NCBI GenBank assembly: GCA_958405355.1
Contig: CATYEA010000025.1
Span: 1 to 14,324, forward strand
Direction of reading: 5' to 3'
From: an uncultured Lachnospiraceae bacterium
GTDB taxonomy: Bacteria > Bacillota > Clostridia > Lachnospirales > Lachnospiraceae
Length of the DNA stretch: 14,324 nucleotides
The notes beneath the pieces are model-generated. The model searched no databases. It had not been told where the DNA came from and was given only the letters and a program-made list of their open reading frames with translations. The first letter of the stretch is position 1, and each line of letters starts with the position of its first letter. The position numbers were made by a program, and so were the translations under genes. Below are positions 7,303-14,324 of the stretch, in pieces.

Positions 7303-8136
7303 ATGAAATTTACAAAAATGCACGGATGTGGAAATGACTATGTTTATGTAAACTGTTTTGAGGAGACTGTTGAAAATCCTTCCGAAACAGCAAAACTGGT
7401 CAGTGACCGCCATTTTGGAATTGGTTCTGACGGTCTTATTCTCATCTGTCCATCGGATAAAGCGGATTTCCGCATGGCCATGTACAATCTGGATGGCTCC
7501 GAAGGTAAGATGTGCGGAAATGGTGTTCGCTGCATCGCCAAATATGTCTATGACCATCATTTAACGGATAAAACTCAGATTTCCCTCGAAACTCTCGGCG
7601 GAATTAAATATTTGGATTTGAATATTAAAAACGAAAAAGTTGAAACTGTAACCGTGGATATGGGCGCTCCGATTCTGACACCATCTGAGATTCCAGTCAG
7701 TATCTCAAAAGACCAGGTCATTGATGAACCTGTGGAAATCGACGGAAAAGTATGGCACATGACCTGCGTATCTATGGGTAATCCTCATGCCGTCGTTTTC
7801 GTTGATGATACAGCCAGCCTGAAACTGGAACATATCGGACCGCTTTTTGAAAAGCATCCCCTCTTTCCGGAACAGGTCAATACCGAATTTGTCCATGTAA
7901 TTGACCGGCATACCGTCGATATGCGTGTGTGGGAACGGGGTTCGGGTGAAACACTGGCCTGCGGCACTGGAGCCTGTGCGACGGCAATAGCCTGTATCCT
8001 GAATGGCAAAACTGATAACGAAGTGCTTGTTCACCTTCTCGGAGGAGATCTGCTGATTAAATATGATGCGGAAAAAAATACGGTCTTTATGACTGGACCA
8101 GCCACCGAAGTTTTCTCCGGCGAAATTGAACTCTGA
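7303..8136 (+). CDS. dapF: Diaminopimelate epimerase
   Basis: Cofactor-free racemase-type enzyme that converts LL- to meso-diaminopimelate, the last intermediate before lysine and the cross-linking residue of peptidoglycan. The 277 residues carry both catalytic cysteines in their signatures: Cys71 in MCGNGVRC and Cys220 in GETLACGTGA. The N-terminal MHGCGNDY and GSDGLI blocks are also typical. I chose the ATG at 7303 rather than the in-frame TTG at 7288, because the strong GGAGGTGG site (7290-7297) sits at correct spacing for 7303 and lies inside the longer version. The next gene, murE, follows after 17 bp, so the product and its consumer are encoded together. The gene diverges from metF. Confidence 0.97.
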   Translation: MKFTKMHGCGNDYVYVNCFEETVENPSETAKLVSDRHFGIGSDGLILICPSDKADFRMAMYNLDGSEGKMCGNGVRCIAKYVYDHHLTDKTQISLETLGGIKYLDLNIKNEKVETVTVDMGAPILTPSEIPVSISKDQVIDEPVEIDGKVWHMTCVSMGNPHAVVFVDDTASLKLEHIGPLFEKHPLFPEQVNTEFVHVIDRHTVDMRVWERGSGETLACGTGACATAIACILNGKTDNEVLVHLLGGDLLIKYDAEKNTVFMTGPATEVFSGEIEL

Positions 8137-8153
8137 AAGGAATGTATATTAAT

Positions 8154-9611
8154 ATGAAATTATCCCAATTACTTGAACGAATGGACTATACCTGTGTCCA
8201 GGGTTCCGTAGATATTCCTATATCTCATCTTCTTTATGATTCCAGAAACGCCTGCCCGGATGGTGTCTTTGTCTGCATCAGCGGTGCGGTGATGGATGGA
8301 CATACTTTCATTTCAGACGTTGTGATGAAAGGTGTCACTGCCGTTATTGTGGAAAAAGAAGTCAAAGCTCCGGCCCATGTCACTATCATTCGTGTAGAAA
8401 ATACCCGAAGCGCTCTGGCTTATATGTCAGCCGCCTATTTCGGATATCCGGCTGAAGAATTAAAGACGATTGGTATTACCGGTACTAAAGGAAAAACAAC
8501 CACAACCTATATGGTTCGTTCCATCCTGGAAAATTCCGGTTTTAAAACCGGTCTGATCGGCACCATTGAAACCATTATCGGTAAAAAAGTCATTAAAGCC
8601 AATAATACAACGCCGGAATCCTATCTCGTTCAACAGTATTTCCGCGACATGGTGAATGCGGGCTGTGAATGTGTTGTTATGGAAGTTTCCTCCCAGGGCC
8701 TCATGCTCCACCGGGTAGATGGTTTTACCTTTGACTATGGCATCTTTACCAACCTTGGTCCGGACCATATCGGCCCAAATGAACACAAGGACCTGGATGA
8801 CTATATTCACTGTAAATCTTTACTTTTTAAACAATGTCGTCATGGCATCGTCAATATGGATGATGACTATGTAGATCGGATTACCGAAGGCCATACCTGC
8901 GATCTTGAAACCTTCGGTATGTCTGAAAAAGCTGACTTCTGCGCTTCCGATATGAAATTACTTCAGAAACCGGGACTGCTCGGCGTTACTTATCACTTGT
9001 CCGGACGCATGGATATGGATGTGGAAATCGATATTCCGGGACGATTCAGTGTGTATAACTCTCTGACAGCCATTGCCATCTGTGATCACTTCAATGTTCC
9101 TAAAGAAAATATTCTGAAGGCATTGACCGACGTCCACGTTAAGGGCCGATTAGAAACCATACCGATTTCCCCAAAATTCACATTGATGATTGACTATGCT
9201 CACAACGCCATGGCCCTGGAAAGCCTGCTGCTTTCCCTGAAAGAATACCATCCGAAACGACTGGTCACTTTATTTGGCTGCGGCGGTAACCGAGACCCAC
9301 ACCGCCGTTATGAAATGGGCGAAGTTTCTTCCAATCTTTCTGATCTGACCGTCGTCACCTCGGATAATCCAAGATTTGAAGAACCAATGGCCATTATCAA
9401 CGATATTCTGATCGGCGTACGCAAAGGCCCGGGAAAATATGTCACTATTCCGGACCGAAAAGAAGCCATTAAATATTGTATTGATAATGCGGAAGAAGGC
9501 GACGTCATCATTCTCGCCGGTAAGGGCCACGAAGACTACCAGGAAATCAAAGGTATTAAATATCCGATGGATGAACGGGATTTGATTGCTGATATTCTGG
9601 CTGGAAGATAG
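8154..9611 (+). CDS. murE: UDP-N-acetylmuramoyl-L-alanyl-D-glutamate--2,6-diaminopimelate ligase
   Basis: ATP-dependent cytosolic ligase that adds the third amino acid to the peptidoglycan precursor UDP-MurNAc-L-Ala-D-Glu. With the start at 8154 it has 485 residues. It shows an N-terminal UDP-binding domain (YDSR at 28-31), the Mur-ligase P-loop GTKGKTTT (110-117), a central ATPase domain and a C-terminal substrate domain. DNPR at 404-407 followed by FEEP, plus GKGHEDYQ (about 456-463), are the signatures of meso-diaminopimelate-adding rather than lysine-adding MurE, in agreement with dapF just upstream. I preferred the ATG at 8154 to the one at 8142 because the AAGGAA site at 8137-8142 overlaps the earlier codon, and MKLxxLL is the usual N-terminus in Firmicutes. 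It ends at a hairpin terminator shared with the convergent thioesterase gene. Confidence 0.96.
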   Translation: MKLSQLLERMDYTCVQGSVDIPISHLLYDSRNACPDGVFVCISGAVMDGHTFISDVVMKGVTAVIVEKEVKAPAHVTIIRVENTRSALAYMSAAYFGYPAEELKTIGITGTKGKTTTTYMVRSILENSGFKTGLIGTIETIIGKKVIKANNTTPESYLVQQYFRDMVNAGCECVVMEVSSQGLMLHRVDGFTFDYGIFTNLGPDHIGPNEHKDLDDYIHCKSLLFKQCRHGIVNMDDDYVDRITEGHTCDLETFGMSEKADFCASDMKLLQKPGLLGVTYHLSGRMDMDVEIDIPGRFSVYNSLTAIAICDHFNVPKENILKALTDVHVKGRLETIPISPKFTLMIDYAHNAMALESLLLSLKEYHPKRLVTLFGCGGNRDPHRRYEMGEVSSNLSDLTVVTSDNPRFEEPMAIINDILIGVRKGPGKYVTIPDRKEAIKYCIDNAEEGDVIILAGKGHEDYQEIKGIKYPMDERDLIADILAGR

Positions 9612-9617
9612 AAATAG

Positions 9618-9667
9618 AAAAAAGAGGATACCCATTTTACTTATTTTAATGGATATCCTCTTTCTTT
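9618..9667. terminator. Bidirectional terminator between murE and thioesterase gene
   Basis: A 16-bp stem (9621-9636 with 9648-9663, 11-nt loop) lies between two convergent genes. One position is a C-A mismatch in the plus-strand RNA but a G-U wobble in the minus-strand RNA, so the hairpin should be firmer for the minus transcript. The U-rich tail is TTTCTTTAATTT on plus and a T6 run then CTATTTC on minus. It probably serves both genes. Confidence 0.85.
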
Positions 9668-9679
9668 AATTTACCAATT

Positions 9680-10150
9680 TTAGAAACCTTCCTGGCGGCG
9701 TAATAATCTCAATTCACGACGTTTTACCGCCGTTTCCCATTCCATCCGCTCACCATCATTTTCAAGAATCAACCCCGGAACTTTCATCGGTTTATCATCC
9801 TTTCCCATACATACCATAACAAAATATGCACGGTTAATCGGATAACGTTTACCTTCCGAATCTTCTCTGTATGTATCAACTCGAACTTCCATCGAAGTCG
9901 TTCCCACATGAGTAATCTTACCAATCAAAACAACAATATCATTTAAATATACACCGGATTTAAAATAGGTGTTATCAATCGCTACTGTAGTTGCATCCCG
10001 GCCGCAATGCCGTCTGGCCGTAGCACCGGCAACCTCATCAATCCATGTCAAAAGCTGGCCTCCAAACAGACGGCCAAACCCGTTAATATCCGGCGGCATC
10101 ACAATACGATGCTGTACTGTCTTTGAGTCTGATACTTTTTTAGCTTCCAT
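9680..10150 (-). CDS. Hotdog-fold acyl-CoA thioesterase (YciA/ACOT-like)
   Basis: Probably hydrolyses acyl-CoA to free acid and CoA; the natural chain length cannot be read from sequence. The 156 residues form a single hotdog domain. The central helix carries GRLFGGQLLTWIDEVAGATA (26-45), matching the family signature with the GGQ turn and an Asp (38) at the usual catalytic position; the later strand MEVRVDTY is also typical. The C-terminus is basic and Arg-rich (RRELRLLRRQ). The ATG at 10148-10150 is preceded by AAAGGA and GAGG, either of which could serve as the ribosome binding site. It is a single-gene unit, convergent with murE and divergent from the cysteine-rich protein gene. Context gives no hint of pathway; possible roles are CoA recycling or release of fatty or short-chain acids. 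Confidence 0.87.
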   Translation of the reverse strand: MEAKKVSDSKTVQHRIVMPPDINGFGRLFGGQLLTWIDEVAGATARRHCGRDATTVAIDNTYFKSGVYLNDIVVLIGKITHVGTTSMEVRVDTYREDSEGKRYPINRAYFVMVCMGKDDKPMKVPGLILENDGERMEWETAVKRRELRLLRRQEGF

Positions 10151-10202
10151 ATAACCTCAGTCCTTTCTACTTAAGCCTAATCTACGGGTTAATGTTTTTA
10201 CT

Positions 10203-10231
10203 ATTCTAATATACACAGCCTGAAAATACAA
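10203..10231 (-). promoter_or_regulatory. Possible promoter of thioesterase gene
   Basis: On the minus strand TTGTAT (10226-10231) and TAGAAT (10203-10208) are 17 bp apart. The -10 matches 5 of 6 consensus positions and the -35 only 3 of 6. An overlapping alternative, TTAACT with TATATT at 17 bp, is about as good. Either gives a leader of roughly 45-55 nt. Confidence 0.35.
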
Positions 10232-10252
10232 GTTAAGTATTTCATAAATTTT

Positions 10253-10304
10253 TGTAATCTGTGGATATATATTTATAAATATTGTATAATATTTTTAGAT
10301 TACA
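10253..10304 (+). promoter_or_regulatory. Promoter with nested inverted repeats upstream of cysteine-rich protein gene
   Basis: A perfect TATAAT (10285-10290) suits transcription starting near 10297, but no good -35 lies 17 bp upstream. The -10 sits inside an inverted repeat with arms AAATATT (10277-10283) and AATATTT (10288-10294). Outside this, TGTAATCT (10253-10260) and AGATTACA (10297-10304) are perfect 8-bp inverted copies flanking the promoter. The symmetry suggests a regulator binding site, as expected for a promoter with a weak -35, but the regulator is unknown. Confidence 0.4.
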
Positions 10305-10320
10305 TTAGGGGGCTCTACTT

Positions 10321-10812
10321 ATGGAAAAAGAAATTGCAAAAAACAAAACTTTAGAAGAAAAGATGGCATTGGCCGATGAAATCAGCCGCGGATATTTCCG
10401 CCAGGGATTAAATTGTGCGGAATGTGTTCTGAGAACATTTATGGATATATACGATGTTGAATTGTCGGAAGACATTCTTTGCATGGCCACCGGTTTTGGC
10501 GGCGGTATCGGTCACACAAAAAATATATGCGGTGCCATCACAGGCTCTGTCATGGCTCTTGGAACTGTTAAAGGACGCCGCGATCCATTTGGTCCAAAGG
10601 AAGAAATGGGAGCACGGATCAAACATCTCCAGGGAGATATTTACCCTGTATTCGGAAAAATGATCAATGAGATTGAAGACCAATACGGTACTCTGATCTG
10701 CCGGGAAATGTCCCAGCCATTTGGCGAATTTGATTCAAAGCCACGCAAAAAGAACTGTATGGAAATCATCTCCTACTGTGCGCAGCTTGCTGTAAAATAT
10801 GCTGAAAATTAA
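10321..10812 (+). CDS. C_GCAxxG_C_C family putative redox protein
   Basis: A 163-residue cytosolic protein resembling the C_GCAxxG_C_C family, thought to be redox-active from its conserved cysteines; no biochemical role is established. Seven cysteines are visible: Cys32 and Cys35 (NCAEC), Cys54 (DILC), Cys70 in ICGAITGSVMALG (the family's signature loop), Cys127 (LICREM), Cys146 (KNCMEI) and Cys153 (YCAQL). A glycine-rich GFGGGIG (58-64) precedes the signature. Some family members carry selenocysteine at one position; here all are ordinary Cys codons. The ATG at 10321 follows a GGGGG site about 9 nt upstream. It has its own promoter with nested inverted repeats and ends at a hairpin, so it is a single-gene unit between thioesterase and pyruvate kinase genes. 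Family assignment is from motif memory, not from a search. Confidence 0.75.
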   Translation: MEKEIAKNKTLEEKMALADEISRGYFRQGLNCAECVLRTFMDIYDVELSEDILCMATGFGGGIGHTKNICGAITGSVMALGTVKGRRDPFGPKEEMGARIKHLQGDIYPVFGKMINEIEDQYGTLICREMSQPFGEFDSKPRKKNCMEIISYCAQLAVKYAEN

Positions 10813-10825
10813 TTTTTAAAATAAC

Positions 10826-10876
10826 AAGAGTACCATTTCCTGAATTTTTAAAATCGGAAAACGGTACTCTTTTTAA
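10826..10876. terminator. Terminator between cysteine-rich protein gene and pyk
   Basis: A 9-bp perfect stem AAGAGTACC/GGTACTCTT (10826-10834 with 10863-10871), extended by a TTTCC/GGAAA segment after a small internal loop, is followed by a T-rich tract on the plus strand (10870-10874). On the minus strand the tail TTGTTATTTT is less regular, but the same hairpin may also end the pyk transcript, whose stop codon is at 10878. Confidence 0.8.
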
Positions 10877-10877
10877 T

Positions 10878-12617
10878 TTAATCTGCTACAATCACGCCAT
10901 TTTCACAGTCAAGATTTACAAACACACCATTCTTTAATATATCCGTTGCATTTTTGACATTGATCAATACTGGAATATCCAGGCTAAGGCCAACCGTAAC
11001 TGCATGTGCATCCAGGCTGGATTTTTCGATAACAATACCCGAAGCTGTTCTCAACTGTTTTAACATATGGTTATTTGTATCTTTCGTAACAACAATATCT
11101 CCTGGCTGATAATTCTGAATTAATTCCTTTTCGGAGTGGCATACACATAAACGTCCATGAACCTTCTGTTTATTAATACCTTCACCATTGGCCAAAATAT
11201 GTCCGACAACCTGAACCTTTAACATATTTGTCGTACCGGAAACGCCCAGCGGAACACCTGCTGTAATAACCGTAACATCACCTTGCTTCACATATCCTTT
11301 TTTCTGAGCTTCCTCAACGGCCGTTTCAAATAAATCATCCGTTGTTCCCTTCTCCTCAATGATCAAAGGCTGAACTCCCCAGGACAAATTCAACTGACGC
11401 CATACGCTCGGTGACATTGTACAGGCAATAATCGGACAAGTCGGCCGGAATTTTGAAATCATCCGGGCTGTTCTTCCCGATTTACTTACCGTGATAATTG
11501 CCGCTGCATTCAAGTCCATACCTGTTGTACAGGTTGCATGAGAAATCGCATTTGTCACATCGGTGATTGCTTCTGTTCCCATCTCAGAAAAACGACGGCG
11601 ATAATTAATATCAATTTCCGTCCGTTCTGCGATTTTAACCATTGTCTGCACAGCTTCCACCGGATAAGCTCCGGCAGCCGTTTCACCGGAAAGCATGATC
11701 GCACTGGTGCCATCGTAGATCGCATTGGCAACGTCCGTTGCCTCGGCACGGGTCGGCCGCGGATTCTTCATCATTGAATCCAACATCTGAGTGGCCGTGA
11801 TAACCTGCTTACCTGCCTGATATACTTTGCGAATAATCTTTTTCTGCAATACAGGAACTTCCTCCATCGGAATTTCTACACCCATATCACCACGGGCCAC
11901 CATGATTCCATCGGATACACGAATAATTTCATTGATATTCTGTACACCCTGCATGTTTTCAATTTTTGCAATAATATTAATAGTATTACAGTTCTTCTCT
12001 TCCAGAATTTTACGGATTTCCAAAATATCCTCGGCTGTCCGTGTAAAAGATGCTGCAATAAAATCAAAACCATTCTCGATACCGAAACAAATATCATCAT
12101 AATCTCTCTGGCTGATAAACGGCATAGATAACACAGTATCCGGCACATTAACACCTTTCTGATTCGAAATCACACCAGCATTAACAACCGTACAATGAAT
12201 CTCCGTATCTTCTACCTCATCGATATAAAGCTCGATCAAGCCGTCATCCAATAAGATTCGTCCGCCGGCTTTGACATCCTTTGGTAAATCCTGATAAGTA
12301 ATGGAAACAATTTCAGAATTTCCAACAACTTCCCGGGTAGTTAAAGTAAATTTACTGCCTCTTTTCAACTCAGCTTTTCCATTTTCAAAGGTCTTTAATC
12401 GGATTTCAGGTCCTTTTGTATCAAGCAGCGCTGCCACAGGAAGATTTAATTCCTCTCTCAAACGCTTCACCCGATTTAATTTTTCCAACTGTTCTTCATG
12501 AGTTCCATGGGAAAAATTAAACCGTGCAACATCCATTCCTTCAACCATTAATTTTCTTAAAACATCTTCACTTTCAGATGCCGGTCCGAGTGTACATATA
12601 ATTTTTGTCTTTCTCAT
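10878..12617 (-). CDS. pyk: Pyruvate kinase with extra C-terminal domain
   Basis: Catalyses the last step of glycolysis, phosphoenolpyruvate plus ADP to pyruvate plus ATP. The 579 residues exceed the roughly 470 of E. coli PykF. Core motifs are NFSHGTHE (34-41), TKGPEIR (67-73), the pyruvate kinase signature IIAKIENMQG (215-224, catalytic Lys218), MVARGDMGVEI (239-249) and TATQMLDSM (274-282). From about residue 475 comes an extra domain resembling the phosphohistidine domain of PEP-utilising enzymes, with SSLDAHAVTVGLSLDIPV (533-550) keeping the His (538) but having SS where the active enzymes have GG. This domain is usual in Bacillus-type pyruvate kinases and is not known to be catalytic. 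The ATG at 12615-12617 has an AGAGGAG site in the end of the preceding gene, only 3 bp away, so the two are probably co-transcribed. Confidence 0.97.
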   Translation of the reverse strand: MRKTKIICTLGPASESEDVLRKLMVEGMDVARFNFSHGTHEEQLEKLNRVKRLREELNLPVAALLDTKGPEIRLKTFENGKAELKRGSKFTLTTREVVGNSEIVSITYQDLPKDVKAGGRILLDDGLIELYIDEVEDTEIHCTVVNAGVISNQKGVNVPDTVLSMPFISQRDYDDICFGIENGFDFIAASFTRTAEDILEIRKILEEKNCNTINIIAKIENMQGVQNINEIIRVSDGIMVARGDMGVEIPMEEVPVLQKKIIRKVYQAGKQVITATQMLDSMMKNPRPTRAEATDVANAIYDGTSAIMLSGETAAGAYPVEAVQTMVKIAERTEIDINYRRRFSEMGTEAITDVTNAISHATCTTGMDLNAAAIITVSKSGRTARMISKFRPTCPIIACTMSPSVWRQLNLSWGVQPLIIEEKGTTDDLFETAVEEAQKKGYVKQGDVTVITAGVPLGVSGTTNMLKVQVVGHILANGEGINKQKVHGRLCVCHSEKELIQNYQPGDIVVTKDTNNHMLKQLRTASGIVIEKSSLDAHAVTVGLSLDIPVLINVKNATDILKNGVFVNLDCENGVIVAD

Positions 12618-12620
12618 ACT

Positions 12621-13781
12621 CTACTCCTCTGCTTCCTTACTGTCTATTGATATATCCTCATGCCGGGTTCTTTCCTGAACATCCAGACATATTAAACGAT
12701 AAATTGTAGCCGTCAATGGAACACCGATCAACATTCCCGGAATTCCTCCAAGTCCTCCGCCGATTGTCACTGCAGCCAATACCCATATTCCAGGCAAACC
12801 AATAGAGGCTCCCACAACCTTCGGATAAATTAAATTTCCTTCAAGCTGTTGAAGAATGACTATAAATACAATAAATCCTACGGCTTGAAGCGGTGATACC
12901 GTAAAAATCATAAATGCGCCTACAACAGCACCGATATACGCGCCTACCATCGGTATTAATGCCGTAGCGCCAATAAAAGTTCCTACCATTGGCGCATAGG
13001 GGAAACGTAAAATCAACATCCCCACAGTACATAAAATACCCAAAATAACAGCTTCCACACACTGTCCGGTAATAAAATTTGTAAAACTTTCATTGGCCGT
13101 ATAAATTATATGATTGATACGCTTCATATGAGTCTTTTTCATATAAACCTTCTGCAAAGTTTTCGCCTGAGCCTGAAGCTTCTCTTTATTCATCAAAATA
13201 TATATGGCAAAAATCGTTGCAATCGTTATATTTACAACCGAACTTAAAAGCTGTGAAATAAATACAAAAGCAGAATTCAACATGGAACTGAAGCCACTTG
13301 TCACATAAGTAAACACCTTATTGAACATTTCCTGCCAGTTTATTTCCATAGCTCCGATCTGTTCTGCTAAAGACGGAAACATTTCTCCATTGGCCACGAT
13401 CCAATCCTGGACCTTTTCAAAATAAACCGGTATTTCATCCGCCATTACAGAAAAAGCCTCTACCAATTCCGGAAGTACAATCCGTATGATTAAAACTATG
13501 GCTCCAAAAACCAAAAATATGGACAAGAAAACACAAACACCTCTGCGGGCCCGTATAGCTGCTTTACTGTTCGTAATCGGAAACCAATGATTTTCCAATG
13601 CCTTCATAATTATATTCAATACATAGGCAAACAAGCATCCTAAAATCAACGGAAATGCAACACTCCAAAGACGGCTCATCCATAAAACTACTTTATCAAA
13701 ACGAATGACCACCAAAACCAGAACGGCGATACATAATCCATATTTAATAAACATCTTTAAATTTTTATTTATCTCAATCAC
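12621..13781 (-). CDS. AI-2E family transporter (PerM/TqsA-like membrane protein)
   Basis: Multi-pass inner-membrane protein. Its family is named for E. coli TqsA, reported to export autoinducer-2, but most members have no proven substrate and some appear to be ion antiporters. The 386 residues show hydrophobic segments at about 11-28, 32-58, 82-104, 165-197, 240-259, 264-292, 298-312 and 328-362. The family signature QQLEGNLIYPKVVG lies at 311-324 and GGIPGMLIGVPL at 345-356. A soluble stretch (about 105-160) lies between segments three and four, and the C-terminus is acidic. The first usable in-frame start is GTG at 13779-13781, because an in-frame TGA lies 12 nt further upstream. AAGGG directly abuts it rather than lying 5-9 nt away, so the real start could be the ATG at codon 10 (13752-13754). 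It precedes pyk by 3 bp. Confidence 0.88.
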   Translation of the reverse strand: MIEINKNLKMFIKYGLCIAVLVLVVIRFDKVVLWMSRLWSVAFPLILGCLFAYVLNIIMKALENHWFPITNSKAAIRARRGVCVFLSIFLVFGAIVLIIRIVLPELVEAFSVMADEIPVYFEKVQDWIVANGEMFPSLAEQIGAMEINWQEMFNKVFTYVTSGFSSMLNSAFVFISQLLSSVVNITIATIFAIYILMNKEKLQAQAKTLQKVYMKKTHMKRINHIIYTANESFTNFITGQCVEAVILGILCTVGMLILRFPYAPMVGTFIGATALIPMVGAYIGAVVGAFMIFTVSPLQAVGFIVFIVILQQLEGNLIYPKVVGASIGLPGIWVLAAVTIGGGLGGIPGMLIGVPLTATIYRLICLDVQERTRHEDISIDSKEAEE

Positions 13782-13800
13782 CCCTTGCTGTCATTTTCTC

Positions 13801-13829
13801 ATTCTAACATATTCTTATAGAATAAAAAA
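13801..13829 (-). promoter_or_regulatory. Possible extended -10 promoter of AI-2E gene-pyk
   Basis: On the minus strand TGTTAGAAT (13801-13809) is an extended -10, and the hexamer 17 bp upstream is TTTTTT (13824-13829), which is also the U-tract of the tRNA terminator. Transcription would start near 13794, giving a leader of about 13 nt. The -35 is poor, so confidence is limited, but the operon needs a promoter here because the preceding tRNA transcript is terminated. Confidence 0.4.
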
Positions 13830-13857
13830 GCCCAATCGCATAAAATGCAATTGGACT
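13824..13857 (-). terminator. Rho-independent terminator of the tRNA operon
   Basis: On the minus strand a 13-bp stem with a UUU loop (arms 13829-13841 and 13845-13857, two G-U pairs) is followed by a run of U residues (13824-13829). It begins 10 bp after the last tRNA gene. It separates the tRNA transcript from the AI-2E gene. Confidence 0.88.
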
Positions 13858-13867
13858 TTTCATTTGA

Positions 13868-13940
13868 TGAGGCATCGGGGATTCGAACCCCGGACAACTT
13901 GATTAAAAGTCAAGTGCTCTACCGACTGAGCTAATACCCC
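13868..13940 (-). tRNA. tRNA-Lys (TTT)
   Basis: A 73-nt cloverleaf can be folded. The acceptor GGGGTAT pairs with ATGCCTC (two wobbles), the D-arm is GCTCAGTCGGTAGAGC, and the anticodon stem CTTGA/TCAAG has loop CTTTTAA giving anticodon TTT. The T-arm is CCGGGGTTCGAATCCCCG and the discriminator base is A. CCA is not encoded (TCA follows), so it must be added after transcription. It is the last gene of the tRNA cluster. Confidence 0.96.
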
Positions 13941-13973
13941 ATATCAGCCAACATTATGTTGTTTTCTGATAAG

Positions 13974-14046
<73 letters not shown>

Positions 14047-14091
14047 GAATAAATTTGGGCTTTGCCACATTCAGGCCACCATATTTAGAAG

Positions 14092-14165
<74 letters not shown>

Positions 14166-14182
14166 ATATTAAATTGAATAAA

Positions 14183-14264
14183 TGGATGGAGAAGGATTCG
14201 AACCTTCGAAGTCGTCGACAACAGATTTACAGTCTGCCCCCTTTGGCCACTCGGGAATCCATCC
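14183..14264 (-). tRNA. tRNA-Tyr (GTA)
   Basis: An 82-nt class II tRNA with acceptor GGATGGA/TCCATCC, anticodon loop CTGTAAA giving GTA, and the long variable arm expected of bacterial tRNA-Tyr (TTGTCGACGACTTCG region). The discriminator is A and no CCA is encoded. Only 5 nt separate it from the tRNA-Thr upstream in transcription order. Confidence 0.95.
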
Positions 14265-14269
14265 ATAAT

Positions 14270-14324
14270 AGCCGATGATCGGACTCGAACCGATAACCTG
14301 CTGATTACAAATCAGCTGCTCTGC
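14270..14324 (-). tRNA. tRNA-Thr (TGT), 5' part beyond window
   Basis: The 3' two-thirds of a tRNA. The anticodon stem GCTGA/TCAGC has loop TTTGTAA giving TGT, followed by T-arm ATCGGTTCGAGTCCGAT and acceptor strand CATCGGC with discriminator T, which is usual for Thr in Gram-positive bacteria. The 5' acceptor strand and most of the D-arm lie past the right edge. The tRNA cluster therefore continues beyond the window. Confidence 0.9.

Noticed and set aside
7231..7560. A minus-strand ORF across the dapF start
   Set aside because: Antisense shadow of dapF running into the intergenic promoter region; no ribosome binding site and no family resemblance.
13831..13857. The 13-bp inverted repeat as a regulatory palindrome or attachment site at the end of the tRNA cluster
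   Set aside because: It has a 3-nt loop and a U-tract on the tRNA strand right after the last tRNA, so a terminator explains it; no tRNA-end repeat or integrase gene is nearby.
13705..13902. A plus-strand ORF ending RHRGFEPRTT
   Set aside because: Its end is the antisense of the tRNA-Lys T-arm and the rest is antisense to the AI-2E gene; no ribosome binding site or family resemblance.

Overview
The window looks like ordinary core chromosome from an anaerobic, low-to-moderate GC member of the Clostridia, probably Lachnospiraceae-like. The evidence is an oxygen-sensitive class III ribonucleotide reductase, a three-gene split form of cobalamin methionine synthase, meso-diaminopimelate cell-wall genes, a pyruvate kinase with the extra C-terminal domain typical of Firmicutes, GGAGG-type ribosome binding sites and tRNA genes without encoded CCA. 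I see no insertion sequence, phage gene, CRISPR array or defence system, and no stretch over 300 bp without a gene.

Layout. (1) 1-3032, minus strand: nrdD-nrdG-dut (dut runs off the left edge), a deoxynucleotide supply operon. Its upstream region holds an extended -10 promoter and two NrdR-box-like sequences exactly 31 bp apart. (2) 3124-7114, minus strand: metF, a stand-alone methionine synthase reactivation protein, and metH lacking its own reactivation domain. The three overlap by 4 and 7 bp and end at a strong hairpin terminator. Together they make 5-methyl-tetrahydrofolate and use it to methylate homocysteine. (3) 7303-9611, plus strand: dapF and murE, diverging from metF. DapF makes meso-diaminopimelate and MurE, which has the DNPR motif, adds it to the peptidoglycan precursor. 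(4) 9680-10150, minus: a hotdog acyl-CoA thioesterase convergent with murE, sharing a hairpin terminator. (5) 10321-10812, plus: a cysteine-rich C_GCAxxG_C_C family protein behind a symmetric AT-rich promoter. (6) 10878-13781, minus: an AI-2E family membrane protein followed 3 bp later by pyruvate kinase. (7) 13824-14324, minus: the end of a tRNA operon, read in transcription order as Thr(TGT, partial)-Tyr(GTA)-fMet(CAT)-Phe(GAA)-Lys(TTT), then a terminator.

I found no convincing new system. The items most worth a second look are regulatory: the paired NrdR-like boxes, one lying inside the metH terminator; the repeated ATAACTSGTT element in the metF/dapF divergent region; the nested inverted repeats around the promoter of the cysteine-rich protein; and the odd start region of the AI-2E gene. 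The four-cysteine tail of the MetH reactivation protein is also notable.
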